The notes under the pieces are model-generated. The model had not been told where the DNA came from. It did no database searches and worked only from the letters and a program-made list of their open reading frames with translations. A stretch of DNA of 64,000 bases from the NCBI GenBank assembly GCA_902517815.1, contig CABYED010000001.1:248001-312000 (forward strand), written 5' to 3'. Positions 34,257 to 43,549 of the stretch are shown here, one piece after another. A program made the position numbers and the translations under genes. The DNA comes from an uncultured SAR116 cluster alpha proteobacterium (lineage in GTDB: Bacteria > Pseudomonadota > Alphaproteobacteria > Puniceispirillales > Marisalimonadaceae). Positions within the stretch are counted from its first letter, which is position 1; every line of letters begins with the position of its first letter.

Positions 34257-35411
34257 TTAAAAACTAAATTCAGTTCTAATTTTTTTCCCATGCTCATCTA
34301 ATTCAGGCATTTTATTCACTTCCGGTATAAAATTGTCATGTATTGCGCCTGGACCTAAAACCTTTACTTTGCCGTTTTTGGTTTCAATTTCTAAAAAATT
34401 GTTTTGGGGGTGGTTTTTTAATTGTTCCATGTCAGATATTCTTCCGTAAGCAACGCTTGCTTCTTCAAGTTTTTCAATTAACTCCTCACGTTCAAAAGTA
34501 ATAAATTTATCTTGAATAATTTTTTCTGTTAATTCTCGATTAGTGACACGATCTGAGTTTGTTTTAAAGCGAGTGTCATTAACCATAGTTTCGTCGTCTA
34601 ATACAATTTTACAAAGTTTCACCCATTCTCTATCATTTTGTATAGCAATTAAAATAGTCAAATTATCTTTACAATTATATGCACCATAAGGAACGATTAT
34701 TGGGTGGGTCATTCCGTTTCTTTTTGGAATTTTTTTATTATAAACATAGCCAAGGTAAAAAGGGTTCATCCAATCTGCGAGCGAATTAAACATAGAAACT
34801 GATATATGTCTGCCTTTTCCACTTATACTTCTCTTTATGAGTGCTTGCAAAATTGCTTGATAAGCTGTCATTCCTGCGGATATATCACAGACTGATGGGC
34901 CAACCTTTGCTCTTCCATCAACGCCAGCTTTATCTGGAAGACCAGTTATATCAATAACACCAGTCTCAGCTTGAATTAACATATCATAAGCTTTTTGATT
35001 TTTATATGGCCCTTCGTCTCCAAATCCGGAAATAGAACATGTAATTAGAAATGGATATTTTTTTCTTAATTCATCTAAATTTAAACCAAGGCGGTCAAAT
35101 GCACCTGGTGCTAAATTTTGAATTAAAATATCGGATTTTGAAATAATATTCTCAAAAATTTTAAAATCTTCACTGTTTTTAAGATCTAAAGCAATTGACT
35201 CCTTCCCTCTATTCAACCAAACAAAATAAGCGCTATTTCCAAGTGCATTGCTATCATAGTTTCTAGCAAAATCACCCTCAGGTCTTTCAACTTTTATAAC
35301 TCTGGCACCTGCATCTGCTAGTCTGCACGATGTATAGGGGGCTGCCACAGCTTGTTCAACTGTTACGACTAATAAACCTTCTAAATCCTTTCCAGAATTT
35401 TGTCTTTCCAT
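34257..35411 (-). CDS. Family III (CaiB/BaiF) CoA-transferase, second in the run
   Basis: A 384-residue family III CoA-transferase: LLVVTVEQAVAAPYTSCRLADAGARVIKVERPEGDFAR, RGKESIALDLK, NLAPGAFDRLGL, YDMLIQAETGVIDITGLPD and GRHISVSMFNSLADW. It is clearly different from the CoA-transferase at 31671, so the two are paralogs with separate acids or separate steps. Its ATG overlaps the MmgE/PrpD stop by one base (TAATG), implying translational coupling. An intramolecular CoA-shift like that of mesaconyl-CoA C1-C4 transferase is one possibility. Confidence 0.88.
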   Translation of the reverse strand: MERQNSGKDLEGLLVVTVEQAVAAPYTSCRLADAGARVIKVERPEGDFARNYDSNALGNSAYFVWLNRGKESIALDLKNSEDFKIFENIISKSDILIQNLAPGAFDRLGLNLDELRKKYPFLITCSISGFGDEGPYKNQKAYDMLIQAETGVIDITGLPDKAGVDGRAKVGPSVCDISAGMTAYQAILQALIKRSISGKGRHISVSMFNSLADWMNPFYLGYVYNKKIPKRNGMTHPIIVPYGAYNCKDNLTILIAIQNDREWVKLCKIVLDDETMVNDTRFKTNSDRVTNRELTEKIIQDKFITFEREELIEKLEEASVAYGRISDMEQLKNHPQNNFLEIETKNGKVKVLGPGAIHDNFIPEVNKMPELDEHGKKIRTEFSF

Positions 35412-36730
35412 TAGCTAACCAAACAATCTACTAAAGAAGCAACTTTACTTTCATAGGGCGAGTTTAAAATTTTAGAAATTTCATAAGATTTATTTTTTGA
35501 TAACAATGACGCAGATTTGTTAACAATTTTATTTTCCAAAATATTTTGATCAATCTTGTCTGATAAATCATGTTTATTTTTTATATCTCTAGTTCCATCT
35601 TTAATAGAAATTAAAGACTGAGTATTTGTTAATTTATCATTAGGTATGACCCTTACCTTGTCCCTAACATTATTTATTTTTTCATCAAAACAAATATCAT
35701 CGTTGTACGTGCCTAAGTCGGCTGTGTCTTTACCATAAATTGACATGGCTGCTGTTAATTTATAAGAAAATTTTGATTCCAAACCAGTTTTAGGTTCTTG
35801 AATATTACACACTTTTAGCCAAGAAGGATTAGTTTCAATTGCAATTTCTTCAATTGATTCAGGATTAAAGTTGTTTTCTTGCTTTAATTCCTCAAGTGCT
35901 TCTAGGAAAGAATGTAGACCATGACAACAGGCATGAAATTTATACTTAATTTCAGGAAACAGGAAGTCTGTTCCTAAATTTTCTATAGCTCTTGTAGGTG
36001 TTTTTTTATCCCAACCATGAGTTTGAAAAAAACCTTGATCACACTCAATACCATCTTCTCTTGACACAAATCCAAGTTTAGATAATTTGGCAGCCTCAAT
36101 GCCATTTGATGCAGCCATTCCTGCGTGATATGGTTTACCCATAGTACCAAATTGAGATTTAATTCCAGAGGCTCTTGTTGAGACCAAACCAAGTGCATTT
36201 ATTGTCTGTTCCTCGCTCAAATTTAGTAATTTTGATGCAACAATTGTTGCGCCAAATGATCCACTTGTAGCGGTTTGATGGAACCCTGCGTTATAGTGAG
36301 AATAGCCTAAGATATGACCAATTCTTGTAGAAACTTCAACTCCAGCCATATATGCAAGTAATAAATCTTCTATAGATAATTCTAATTCTTCGCCTAAAGC
36401 TAAAGCAGTTGGTAATGCACTTGACGTTGGATGACCAACAAAAAGAAAGTGAGTGTCATCATAATCTAATGCATGACCAGTAGCTCCGTTAGCTAAAGCT
36501 GCGCCTCTTGATGAAACGTTGTGTCCAGTTGAAATCACTCGTGCTTGATTAACGCCATTTTCTTCTTTAACCATTTCAGAAACTATTTTTGAAACCGGTT
36601 CTTGTTTTGCTGCATAAGCTACTCCACACCAATCTAGTATAGACATTTTGGCAAAAAACTTCATTTCATCGTTGAAACTGTCTGATTTGGTGTTAAATCC
36701 ATAACTACCAAATAATTTTGTAATCGACAT
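35411..36730 (-). CDS. MmgE/PrpD family protein (second of three)
   Basis: A 439-residue MmgE/PrpD protein. MSILDWCGVAYAAKQEP, GHALDYDDTHFLFVGHPTS, NAGFHQTATSGSFGA and GKPYHAGMAASNG mark the family; note that the TKR-H block of the other two copies is GKPYH here, so the arginine is lost and the substrate probably differs. Candidate reactions are dehydration, decarboxylation or epimerisation of a tricarboxylate-like acid. It is coupled to the CoA-transferase gene behind it and follows the Meh-type hydratase by 20 nt. Confidence 0.85.
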   Translation of the reverse strand: MSITKLFGSYGFNTKSDSFNDEMKFFAKMSILDWCGVAYAAKQEPVSKIVSEMVKEENGVNQARVISTGHNVSSRGAALANGATGHALDYDDTHFLFVGHPTSSALPTALALGEELELSIEDLLLAYMAGVEVSTRIGHILGYSHYNAGFHQTATSGSFGATIVASKLLNLSEEQTINALGLVSTRASGIKSQFGTMGKPYHAGMAASNGIEAAKLSKLGFVSREDGIECDQGFFQTHGWDKKTPTRAIENLGTDFLFPEIKYKFHACCHGLHSFLEALEELKQENNFNPESIEEIAIETNPSWLKVCNIQEPKTGLESKFSYKLTAAMSIYGKDTADLGTYNDDICFDEKINNVRDKVRVIPNDKLTNTQSLISIKDGTRDIKNKHDLSDKIDQNILENKIVNKSASLLSKNKSYEISKILNSPYESKVASLVDCLVS

Positions 36731-36750
36731 AATCTATCCTTTCCCTAAAA

Positions 36751-37608
36751 CTATTTAAAATGTGCTTCAGCTTGCATGGTCATTCCTGTACCCTTTACTG
36801 CACCCCAACAACTAACACTTCCATCAGTGTTTTCCTTTGCACCAATTATATAATCACTATTTGCAAAAACAGGGGCCATAACTTTATGACTAAATGATGT
36901 TACAGTCTTACCTTTAAGCTTTTCAGCTGCCCTTAATAAAAAAGTAGCTTGCAAGGGACCATGAACAATTAAATCAGGATAGTTCTCTTCATTTTTAGTA
37001 TATGGATAATCATAATGTATTCTATGACCTACAAAACCAATTGCTGAATACCGAAACAAAATTGTTGGATGCATAAAAATAGTTTCTGTATGATCTGCAT
37101 CTTCAGGTATTGTATCTGACACACCAGAACCACCACTTGCTTTAGTTACATCTCTATAAACAATATTATGAAGTTCATGCAATCTTACCTCTTCATTAAC
37201 TGAAAATTCATACTCTGCAGTAACAAAACAAAGCTGTCCTGTCCTACCTTCCTTTAATTTTATGTCAGCCACCTTAGATTTTTTTATTACTTTATCACCT
37301 ACTCTTAGAGGTTTAATTACTTTGATCTGACTGCCTGCCCACATTCTTCTTGGAAGTGGGACTGGAGGCAAAAAATCACCTCTAGCTGGATGAGAGTCTA
37401 CACCAAGTTCATCATTTTTTTTTAAATCCCAACCTAACATCCAATGTAAACCAGAGGTCGCATTCTCCCCAATTTTAGGATCGCCTGGATCAATATTTAA
37501 TGTTGCTCTGTACCTCTGTTCAACAATTGGTGTGAGGTAATCTGTTACAGTCTCTATATTACCTAACCATTTATTTAAATGATTAATATCAAGCGCTTCA
37601 TTTTCCAT
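36751..37608 (-). CDS. MaoC-like double-hot-dog hydratase, mesaconyl-C4-CoA / itaconyl-CoA hydratase type
   Basis: A 285-residue protein with two hot-dog halves: an N-terminal FAS1-dehydratase-like half (residues 10-150, with HPARGDFLPPVPLPRRMWAGSQI) and a C-terminal half (165-285) with FRYSAIGFVGHRIHYDYPYT, VVHGPLQATFLLR and a GRN-like turn. This plan and the first half LPPVPLPRRMWAGS are typical of the Meh/HTDD family, which hydrates mesaconyl-C4-CoA to citramalyl-CoA. It heads the nine-gene minus-strand run. Alternatives in the family act on itaconyl-CoA or other branched enoyl-CoAs. Confidence 0.8.
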   Translation of the reverse strand: MENEALDINHLNKWLGNIETVTDYLTPIVEQRYRATLNIDPGDPKIGENATSGLHWMLGWDLKKNDELGVDSHPARGDFLPPVPLPRRMWAGSQIKVIKPLRVGDKVIKKSKVADIKLKEGRTGQLCFVTAEYEFSVNEEVRLHELHNIVYRDVTKASGGSGVSDTIPEDADHTETIFMHPTILFRYSAIGFVGHRIHYDYPYTKNEENYPDLIVHGPLQATFLLRAAEKLKGKTVTSFSHKVMAPVFANSDYIIGAKENTDGSVSCWGAVKGTGMTMQAEAHFK

Positions 37609-37705
37609 TTGCCGAACCTTTATTTTTAAGAATATTTGAAACTATTAAATATAAAAATTATATTAATATCAATTAATAAAATATTTATGTGATAGGAATT
37701 TTGAG

Positions 37706-38050
37706 ATGCCTTCTTTAATTTTACATATAGATGAAATCTTAGAAAACACTTTTGATATTTCTGCAGTTAAAAGAATAGAAAAAAGTATAGTAGATATTAT
37801 TCAAGAAGAGTTAGAGGCAGAAAAAAACAACTGTCAAATTATATGGGTTAAGAGTAAAATAATTTACTCAAATTATAAAATTTTTGGTGAATTAAAGTTT
37901 AGAGATAAGGAAACTAGAAATATTGACAAAAGAAATAAATGTTTAAAAAGAATTGGTAAAATTTTAAGGAATAAATTTAATGTTTTTATAAGGCTCAGGG
38001 CATTCTCAATCCAAGATGAATCAATAACAGCACTAGATTTAGAAAATTAA
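37706..38050 (+). CDS. Protein of unknown function, possible tautomerase-superfamily member
   Basis: A 114-residue protein starting MPSLILHIDEILENTFDISAVKRIEKSIVDII. The Met-Pro start, the first strand, then a helix and a repeated strand/helix later (IFGELKFRD, KRNKCLKRIGKIL, VFIRLRAFS) recall 5-carboxymethyl-2-hydroxymuconate isomerase and 4-oxalocrotonate tautomerase, where Pro-1 is catalytic. This is a pattern-based guess. It precedes the enoyl-CoA hydratase gene by 37 nt on the same strand. Confidence 0.5.
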   Translation: MPSLILHIDEILENTFDISAVKRIEKSIVDIIQEELEAEKNNCQIIWVKSKIIYSNYKIFGELKFRDKETRNIDKRNKCLKRIGKILRNKFNVFIRLRAFSIQDESITALDLEN

Positions 38051-38087
38051 AATTGTATTTCAAGTAATAAAAATAGAAGGACCAGTA

Positions 38088-38879
38088 ATGAGTGAAAATA
38101 TCGTATTAACAAGTGTAAATGAAAGAGGAATTGCTGAAGTTATTTTAAACCGTCCAGAAAGAAATAATGCATATAATGGAAATATGATTATTGAATTAAT
38201 CAAAAGCTTTGAATTTTTATACAAAGATAATTCTGTAAGAGCAGTCATCATTAAAGGTAATGGAAAACATTTTCAAGCAGGAGCTGACTTACAATGGCTT
38301 AAAGAAATTGGTAATCTCAGTCAAAAAGAAAATATAGAGGTTTCAAGAAAAACAGCTTCAGCTATTCAAGGTCTTACAAAATTTCCTAAGCCAACAATAG
38401 CCTTGATCCATGGAGGATGCTTTGGAGGTGGAACTGGAATTGCTGCAGCCGCTGATATAGTAATAGCTAGTGAAGATGCTATTTTTTCTATTTCTGAAGC
38501 TAAATGGGGTGTGATGGCAGGAATAATAATACCTCATTTAAACGCAAGTATTGGGGTAAGAAATGTTAGAAGATATGCTCTAACTTGTGAGCGATTTAAT
38601 GCTAGTCAGGCCAAGGAAATGGGTTTAGTTCACCAAGTTTGTAGAACTGGTGAACTTGAAAATGCAGTTAAACTTGTTGTTGAGGACTTGTTGATGTGCG
38701 CTCCAGATGCCCTAGAAGCTACAAAAAGAAGAACTTTAATTGAAAGTGGTTTAATGTTGCCAGATGAAAAATTTGACGAACTTGTTTTTGAACATTCTCA
38801 AAAAAGGATGACTGATGAAGCAAAAGAGGGCCTAAATAGTTTTCTTGAGAAAAGAACTGCATCTTGGTATCAAAATTAA
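38088..38879 (+). CDS. Enoyl-CoA hydratase/isomerase family protein
   Basis: A 263-residue crotonase. LNRPERNNAYNGNMIIEL, the first oxyanion block FQAGADLQWL and the second IHGGCFGGGTGIAAAADIVIAS are present, followed by SEAKWGV where the second catalytic glutamate of hydratases would be at the E of SEAKW; this mixture suits methylglutaconyl-CoA hydratase-like or isomerase chemistry. It heads a plus-strand unit with a PcaB/PurB-type lyase (18 nt later) and a PaaI thioesterase. Exact substrate unknown. Confidence 0.88.
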   Translation: MSENIVLTSVNERGIAEVILNRPERNNAYNGNMIIELIKSFEFLYKDNSVRAVIIKGNGKHFQAGADLQWLKEIGNLSQKENIEVSRKTASAIQGLTKFPKPTIALIHGGCFGGGTGIAAAADIVIASEDAIFSISEAKWGVMAGIIIPHLNASIGVRNVRRYALTCERFNASQAKEMGLVHQVCRTGELENAVKLVVEDLLMCAPDALEATKRRTLIESGLMLPDEKFDELVFEHSQKRMTDEAKEGLNSFLEKRTASWYQN

Positions 38880-38897
38880 AATCATAGGAAATACAAA

Positions 38898-40253
38898 ATG
38901 CCTGCATTAGTAACAAATTCAAAAATATGGGGAGAAATGTTTGGCACTAAAGAAATGCATTTCTTATTTTCTGACGAGGGTACTACACAGCTATATTTAG
39001 ATGTTGAAGCGGCTCTAGCAAGATCACAGTCAAAGTTGAATATTATACCAAAAGAAGCTGGGGGGAAAATAACCCAAGCAGCAAAGGTAGACATAATTGA
39101 TTGGAAGAAACTTGAAAAAAGGACAGCTATAGTTGGATATCCAATTCTTCCACTGGTAGAACAACTAAGTGAAAAAGTTGAAGACAACTTTGGACAATTT
39201 TGTCATTGGGGTGCTACAACACAAGATATTATGGACACAGCAGACGTCCTTCAAATTAGAAAAGGTCTTGAATTATTATCTGAAGACCTAAAGTCAATTT
39301 CAAATGCTTTAGAAAAAATTGTTGAGCATCATATTAAAACACCTATGGCTGGTAGAACACATTTACAACATGCTTTACCTATATCGTTTGGTTACAAGGC
39401 ATCTACTTGGTTATCTGGAATAGATAGGCATCACAAAAGACTAGAAGAAATGAAGAAACGCATTTTCAATGTTTCATTTTTTGGAGCAGCAGGAACACTT
39501 GCTTCTTTAGGAGAATATGACGGTCTTAAGACACAATCAACTCTTGCAGAAGAATTGGATCTGAATGTACCTGACGTTAGTTGGCATTCTATTAGAGATA
39601 ATTTTTGTGAAGTAACGGGTTGGCTTGCAATGGTCGCCGCATCACTTGGTAAAATAGCTTATGACGTGATGTTAATGATGCAAACAGAAACACAAGAAGT
39701 GGCTGAACCATATCTTCACGGACGGGGTTCTTCTTCAACAATGCCTCAAAAAAGAAATCCTATTTCGTCTGAGGTAATGCTGGCTTGTTCAAAACTATTA
39801 AGAGAACATCATTCTTCTATGCTAGATGCAATGGTCCTTGATCATGAAAGATCTACAGGTCAATGGCATGTGGAATGGCACGCAATACCTAACGCTTTTT
39901 TAATTGCTTCTTCATCTTTCAACTCAGCTAAATATCTTTTAAAAGGTTTAGAAGTTTCACCTGAAAAAATGAAAGAAAATATTTATAAAACCAATGGGTT
40001 AATTGTTGCAGAGTCTGTTATGATGGCCCTCGCACCCAAGATGGGAAGACAAATTGCACATGATTTAGTTTATGACTGTTGTAGAGAATCAATTAAAAAC
40101 AACATATCATTTATAGATACATTGTTAAAAAATAAAGAAGTTTCAAACTTTTTTAATGAGCAAGATTTGTTAAAAATTATAGATCCATCTAATTATTTAG
40201 GGGCTGCTCCTACAATGGCACAGAGACTTTTAGATAAAAGAAAGTTACGCTAA
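38898..40253 (+). CDS. Aspartase/fumarase-superfamily lyase (PcaB/PurB type)
   Basis: A 451-residue lyase. The three conserved regions are clear: HWGATTQDIMDTA, AGRTHLQHALPISFG, and the signature loop GSSSTMPQKRNPISSE. The C-terminal region and the length suit 3-carboxy-cis,cis-muconate cycloisomerase more than adenylosuccinate lyase, and that enzyme would accept the product of the pcaGH genes 16 kb away. Its immediate neighbours are, however, CoA-ester enzymes, so another fumarate-type elimination on an organic acid is equally possible. Confidence 0.82.
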   Translation: MPALVTNSKIWGEMFGTKEMHFLFSDEGTTQLYLDVEAALARSQSKLNIIPKEAGGKITQAAKVDIIDWKKLEKRTAIVGYPILPLVEQLSEKVEDNFGQFCHWGATTQDIMDTADVLQIRKGLELLSEDLKSISNALEKIVEHHIKTPMAGRTHLQHALPISFGYKASTWLSGIDRHHKRLEEMKKRIFNVSFFGAAGTLASLGEYDGLKTQSTLAEELDLNVPDVSWHSIRDNFCEVTGWLAMVAASLGKIAYDVMLMMQTETQEVAEPYLHGRGSSSTMPQKRNPISSEVMLACSKLLREHHSSMLDAMVLDHERSTGQWHVEWHAIPNAFLIASSSFNSAKYLLKGLEVSPEKMKENIYKTNGLIVAESVMMALAPKMGRQIAHDLVYDCCRESIKNNISFIDTLLKNKEVSNFFNEQDLLKIIDPSNYLGAAPTMAQRLLDKRKLR

Positions 40254-40257
40254 TTTA

Positions 40258-40674
40258 ATGCAACAATTGATGACAAAAGAAAGCCTTGATAAATTTTTAA
40301 ATGAAGAATTTCCTCAAGTAAGCAAAAACTTCAAGATATTAGATGTAAATGATCAGTCTTTTTCAATGCTAATGTATATTACTGAAGAACATTTGAGACC
40401 AGGGGCAACAGTTTCAGGCCCAACAATGTTTTTATTGGCAGATGTAACTTTTTATTTAGCAACTTTAAGTATTATAGGTCCTAAAAGTCTTACTGTTACG
40501 ACTAATTGTTCAATAAATTTTTTAAGAAAACCAAATGAGAAAAATTTAACTAGTAAAGCCAGAATTTTAAAATTAGGAAAAACTCTAAGTGTTGGTGATG
40601 TTTTAATTTATTCAGAAGATATTGACGAGCCTGTTGCCCACGCTTCACTTACTTATTCTATTCCACAAAAATAA
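40258..40674 (+). CDS. PaaI-family hot-dog thioesterase
   Basis: A 138-residue hot-dog protein with LRPGATVSGPTMFLLADVTFYLATL, where the aspartate of the central helix is the usual catalytic position, and TNCSINFLRKP on the next strand. PaaI-type enzymes hydrolyse aryl- or acyl-CoA esters and rescue CoA when a pathway stalls. It begins 4 nt after the lyase gene, so it belongs to the same transcript, and ends 2 nt before the convergent fghA gene. Confidence 0.85.
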   Translation: MQQLMTKESLDKFLNEEFPQVSKNFKILDVNDQSFSMLMYITEEHLRPGATVSGPTMFLLADVTFYLATLSIIGPKSLTVTTNCSINFLRKPNEKNLTSKARILKLGKTLSVGDVLIYSEDIDEPVAHASLTYSIPQK

Positions 40675-40676
40675 TT

Positions 40677-41501
40677 TTAGATTCTCTCTCTATGCCAAAT
40701 TAAATGATCTGCCATAAAGGTTGAAATAAAATAATATGAATGATCGTAATTTGGTTGCATTCTAAGTTTTAAATTAATATTTGTGTTTTTACATGCATCC
40801 TGTAATAGCCATGGCCTTAATCCCTCTTCTAAAAAACTATCGGCATCTCCTTGGTCAACGAGAATTTCAGGGAAATAATAATCATTTTTAACTAGAGCTA
40901 CGCTATCATACTTGTGCCAATTACTTTGGTCTAAACCAATATATTTTTTAAAGGCCTCGCTTGACCATTTAGCTGTTGACGGTTCTACAATTGGTGCAAA
41001 TGCAGAACAACTTTTGAATTTATTAGGGTTTCTTAGAGCCATTACAATAGCTCCGTGTCCACCCATTGAATGACCAAAAATACTTTGTCTAGACATATCA
41101 AAATCAAAATAATTTTCAATAACACTTGGAAGTTCGTCAATTATATAACTATACATATTATAGTTTTTGTCATAGGGGGATTGTGTTGCATCTAAATAAA
41201 AACCAGCCCCACTTCCAAATTGCCAATTATCTTTTTCATCGGGAACAGACTCTCCTCTAGGACTAGTATCAGGACAAATAATCACCATGCCTAATTCTGC
41301 AGCCTTTTTTCTGTACTCACCTTTTTCCATTACGTTTAAGTGACTACAAGTTAAACCAGATAAGTACCACAAAACTGGAGGTTTTTTAATCTTTGGGGGG
41401 ATGAAAACTGCAAAAATCATTTCACAATTATTGACTGCAGACTGATGACTGCAGACTAATTGTTTGCCCTCAAATGAATATGCTTCAGATATACTTTTCA
41501 T
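40677..41501 (-). CDS. fghA: S-formylglutathione hydrolase
   Basis: A 274-residue esterase-D-type enzyme. PVLWYLSGLTCSHLNVMEKGEYRKKAAELG, the nucleophile block IFGHSMGGHGAI and the terminal NYDHSYYFISTF histidine region are diagnostic. It hydrolyses S-formylglutathione to formate and glutathione, the second step of formaldehyde oxidation. The ATG at 41501 overlaps the adhC stop (TGATG); a TTG one codon upstream is in frame but less likely. The adhC-fghA pair is complete for formaldehyde detoxification from methylated compounds. Confidence 0.95.
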   Translation of the reverse strand: MKSISEAYSFEGKQLVCSHQSAVNNCEMIFAVFIPPKIKKPPVLWYLSGLTCSHLNVMEKGEYRKKAAELGMVIICPDTSPRGESVPDEKDNWQFGSGAGFYLDATQSPYDKNYNMYSYIIDELPSVIENYFDFDMSRQSIFGHSMGGHGAIVMALRNPNKFKSCSAFAPIVEPSTAKWSSEAFKKYIGLDQSNWHKYDSVALVKNDYYFPEILVDQGDADSFLEEGLRPWLLQDACKNTNINLKLRMQPNYDHSYYFISTFMADHLIWHRERI

Positions 41502-42610
41502 CAAAAAACCACAACTGATCTTATTGATTCACCTGCATGCATCAAATCAAAACCTTTGTTAATATCTTCTAATTTCAAGTTATGAGTAATCATTGGATCA
41601 ATATCAATTTTTCCTTGAAGATACCAATTTACAATTTTAGGTACGTCGGTTCTTCCCCTTGCTCCTCCAAAGGCAGTGCCTTTCCAGCTCCTACCCGTAA
41701 CTAACTGGAAAGGTCTAGTTTTTATTTCTTGCCCTGCTCCAGCGACGCCAATTATTATGCTTTCTCCCCAACCTTTATGAGCACATTCTAAAGCTTGTCT
41801 CATTACGTTGACATTTCCGATACATTCAAAAGAGTAGTCTGCACCACCACCTGTAAGATCGACCAAGTAGTTGACCAAGTCACCTTCTATCTCTGATGGA
41901 TTTACGAAATGTGTCATACCAAACTTTTTACCCCAAGACTCCTTTTTGTTGTTCATGTCGACACCAACTATCATATTTGCTCCTATCATTCTCAAACCTT
42001 GAATGACGTTAAGCCCAATTCCGCCTAACCCAAAAACAACTGCGTTACAACCTGCAGTTGCCTTTGCTGTATTGATAACGGCCCCAATACCTGTAGTTAC
42101 ACCGCAACCAATATAACAAATTTTATCAAAGGGAGCTTTTTTGTTTACTTTAGCAAGCGCAATTTCAGGAACCACAGTATAATTTGAAAAAGTAGACGTC
42201 CCCATATAATGCAATATTGGTTTTCCATTTATAGAAAATCTACTAGTGCCATCAGGCATAACTCCTTTACCTTGGGTAACTCTTATGGCCTGACATAAAT
42301 TAGTCTTTGGATGCAAACAATACTCACATTCCCTGCATTCAGGTGTATAAAGAGGAATTACATGATCACCTTCTTTGAGAGATGTTACGCCTTTACCTAC
42401 TTCTCTAACTATTCCTGCTCCTTCATGCCCTAAGATTGCTGGGAAAAGTCCTTCAGGATCATCACCAGAAAGCGTAAATTCATCAGTATGACAAATACCT
42501 GTTGCTTTAATTTCTACTAGAACTTCTCCAGAACTAGGTCCTTCCAAATCCACATCCATAATTTCAAGTGGTTTTCCTGCTTCAACAGCAACTGCGGCTC
42601 TAGTTTTCAT
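41501..42610 (-). CDS. adhC: S-(hydroxymethyl)glutathione dehydrogenase / class III alcohol dehydrogenase
   Basis: A 369-residue zinc alcohol dehydrogenase, the normal class III length. I start at the ATG at 42610 ([17 protein letters not shown]), preceded by a GGGGGA SD; the frame is open to 42727 but the extra 39 residues have no family counterpart. Catalytic zinc ligands [12 protein letters not shown] and ILGHEGAG, structural zinc cysteines in [16 protein letters not shown], and the NAD-binding GLGGIGLNV are present. It oxidises the formaldehyde-glutathione adduct to S-formylglutathione, passed to FghA. Confidence 0.96.
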   Translation of the reverse strand: MKTRAAVAVEAGKPLEIMDVDLEGPSSGEVLVEIKATGICHTDEFTLSGDDPEGLFPAILGHEGAGIVREVGKGVTSLKEGDHVIPLYTPECRECEYCLHPKTNLCQAIRVTQGKGVMPDGTSRFSINGKPILHYMGTSTFSNYTVVPEIALAKVNKKAPFDKICYIGCGVTTGIGAVINTAKATAGCNAVVFGLGGIGLNVIQGLRMIGANMIVGVDMNNKKESWGKKFGMTHFVNPSEIEGDLVNYLVDLTGGGADYSFECIGNVNVMRQALECAHKGWGESIIIGVAGAGQEIKTRPFQLVTGRSWKGTAFGGARGRTDVPKIVNWYLQGKIDIDPMITHNLKLEDINKGFDLMHAGESIRSVVVF

Positions 42611-42731
42611 TTCGTCCCCCAAAAAATTAGTTTCCAAAGTGTAAGATTTATTATGATTTAATATCCATGACTTGCAAGATTTTTTAGTATATAAATTATG
42701 CTTTAAAGATTTAAATATTAGGAGCATCTCA

Positions 42732-43541
42732 ATGAGTTTTGTTGAAACTGAAATTAATGGTCAAATAATTACTATCAGATTAAATCGTCCAGAAAGATTA
42801 AATGCTTTAAGCACTGTTATAAGAAAAGGAATGGCAGAAGCGTTCAATAAATTTCATGAAGATAAAGATCTAGAAGTAGCAATTTTGACTGGAACTGGAA
42901 GAGGGTTTTGTGCAGGCGAAGATATGAAAGAATCTATTGACAGAGGCATCCCAGGATCCCCAAAAGAATTTGTAGAAGAAAATTTAGTTGACCCATTTCA
43001 GACAGGTGCTCTTCAAAAGCCTGTCATAGCAGCAGTAAATGGATATGCAATGGGTGGTGGATTTATGTTAGTTGAGAGAACAGATCTTAGGATTGCTGTA
43101 AAAGAAGCAATTTTTGAAATGTCAGAAGCAAAAAGATGGCTTCTTGGCGGTTATAATCATGGACATTATGGCAACCTCCCACATCCCGTTGCAACTGAGA
43201 TGGCTTTTGGATATAGAATTTCTGCTGAAAGGATGTATCAAGTTGGTTTCATTAATCGTTTAGTGGAAGCTAAAGATCTTATGAGTGAAGCTTATTCAAT
43301 GGCAGAGCATCTGCTATCACTTCCTCCTGCTGCAAGAGTAAACACACTTTATATGATGAAGCATATGGCACCAAAAATCAGTCCAAACATTGCAGACCTT
43401 GCTGAAAAACTACATCTTCACGGCGACACTGAGGATAGAATGGAAAGTAGAAGAGCCTTTGCAGAAAAAAGAAAACCAAACTTCAAAGGTTGGCTTAAAC
43501 CAGAAGATAGATATAATATGCCAAAATTAGAGGAAAATTAG
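42732..43541 (+). CDS. Enoyl-CoA hydratase/isomerase family protein (CaiD-like context)
   Basis: A 269-residue crotonase starting [26 protein letters not shown], chosen because AGGAG lies 8 nt upstream; the open frame reaches 20 codons further. [14 protein letters not shown] and [21 protein letters not shown] form the oxyanion hole. The [11 protein letters not shown] segment holds the hydratase glutamate position. It is 8 nt before a family III CoA-transferase gene, a pairing seen in carnitine-type and other acid-activation pathways. Substrate unknown. Confidence 0.88.
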   Translation: MSFVETEINGQIITIRLNRPERLNALSTVIRKGMAEAFNKFHEDKDLEVAILTGTGRGFCAGEDMKESIDRGIPGSPKEFVEENLVDPFQTGALQKPVIAAVNGYAMGGGFMLVERTDLRIAVKEAIFEMSEAKRWLLGGYNHGHYGNLPHPVATEMAFGYRISAERMYQVGFINRLVEAKDLMSEAYSMAEHLLSLPPAARVNTLYMMKHMAPKISPNIADLAEKLHLHGDTEDRMESRRAFAEKRKPNFKGWLKPEDRYNMPKLEEN

Positions 43542-43549
43542 AGGTCAAA

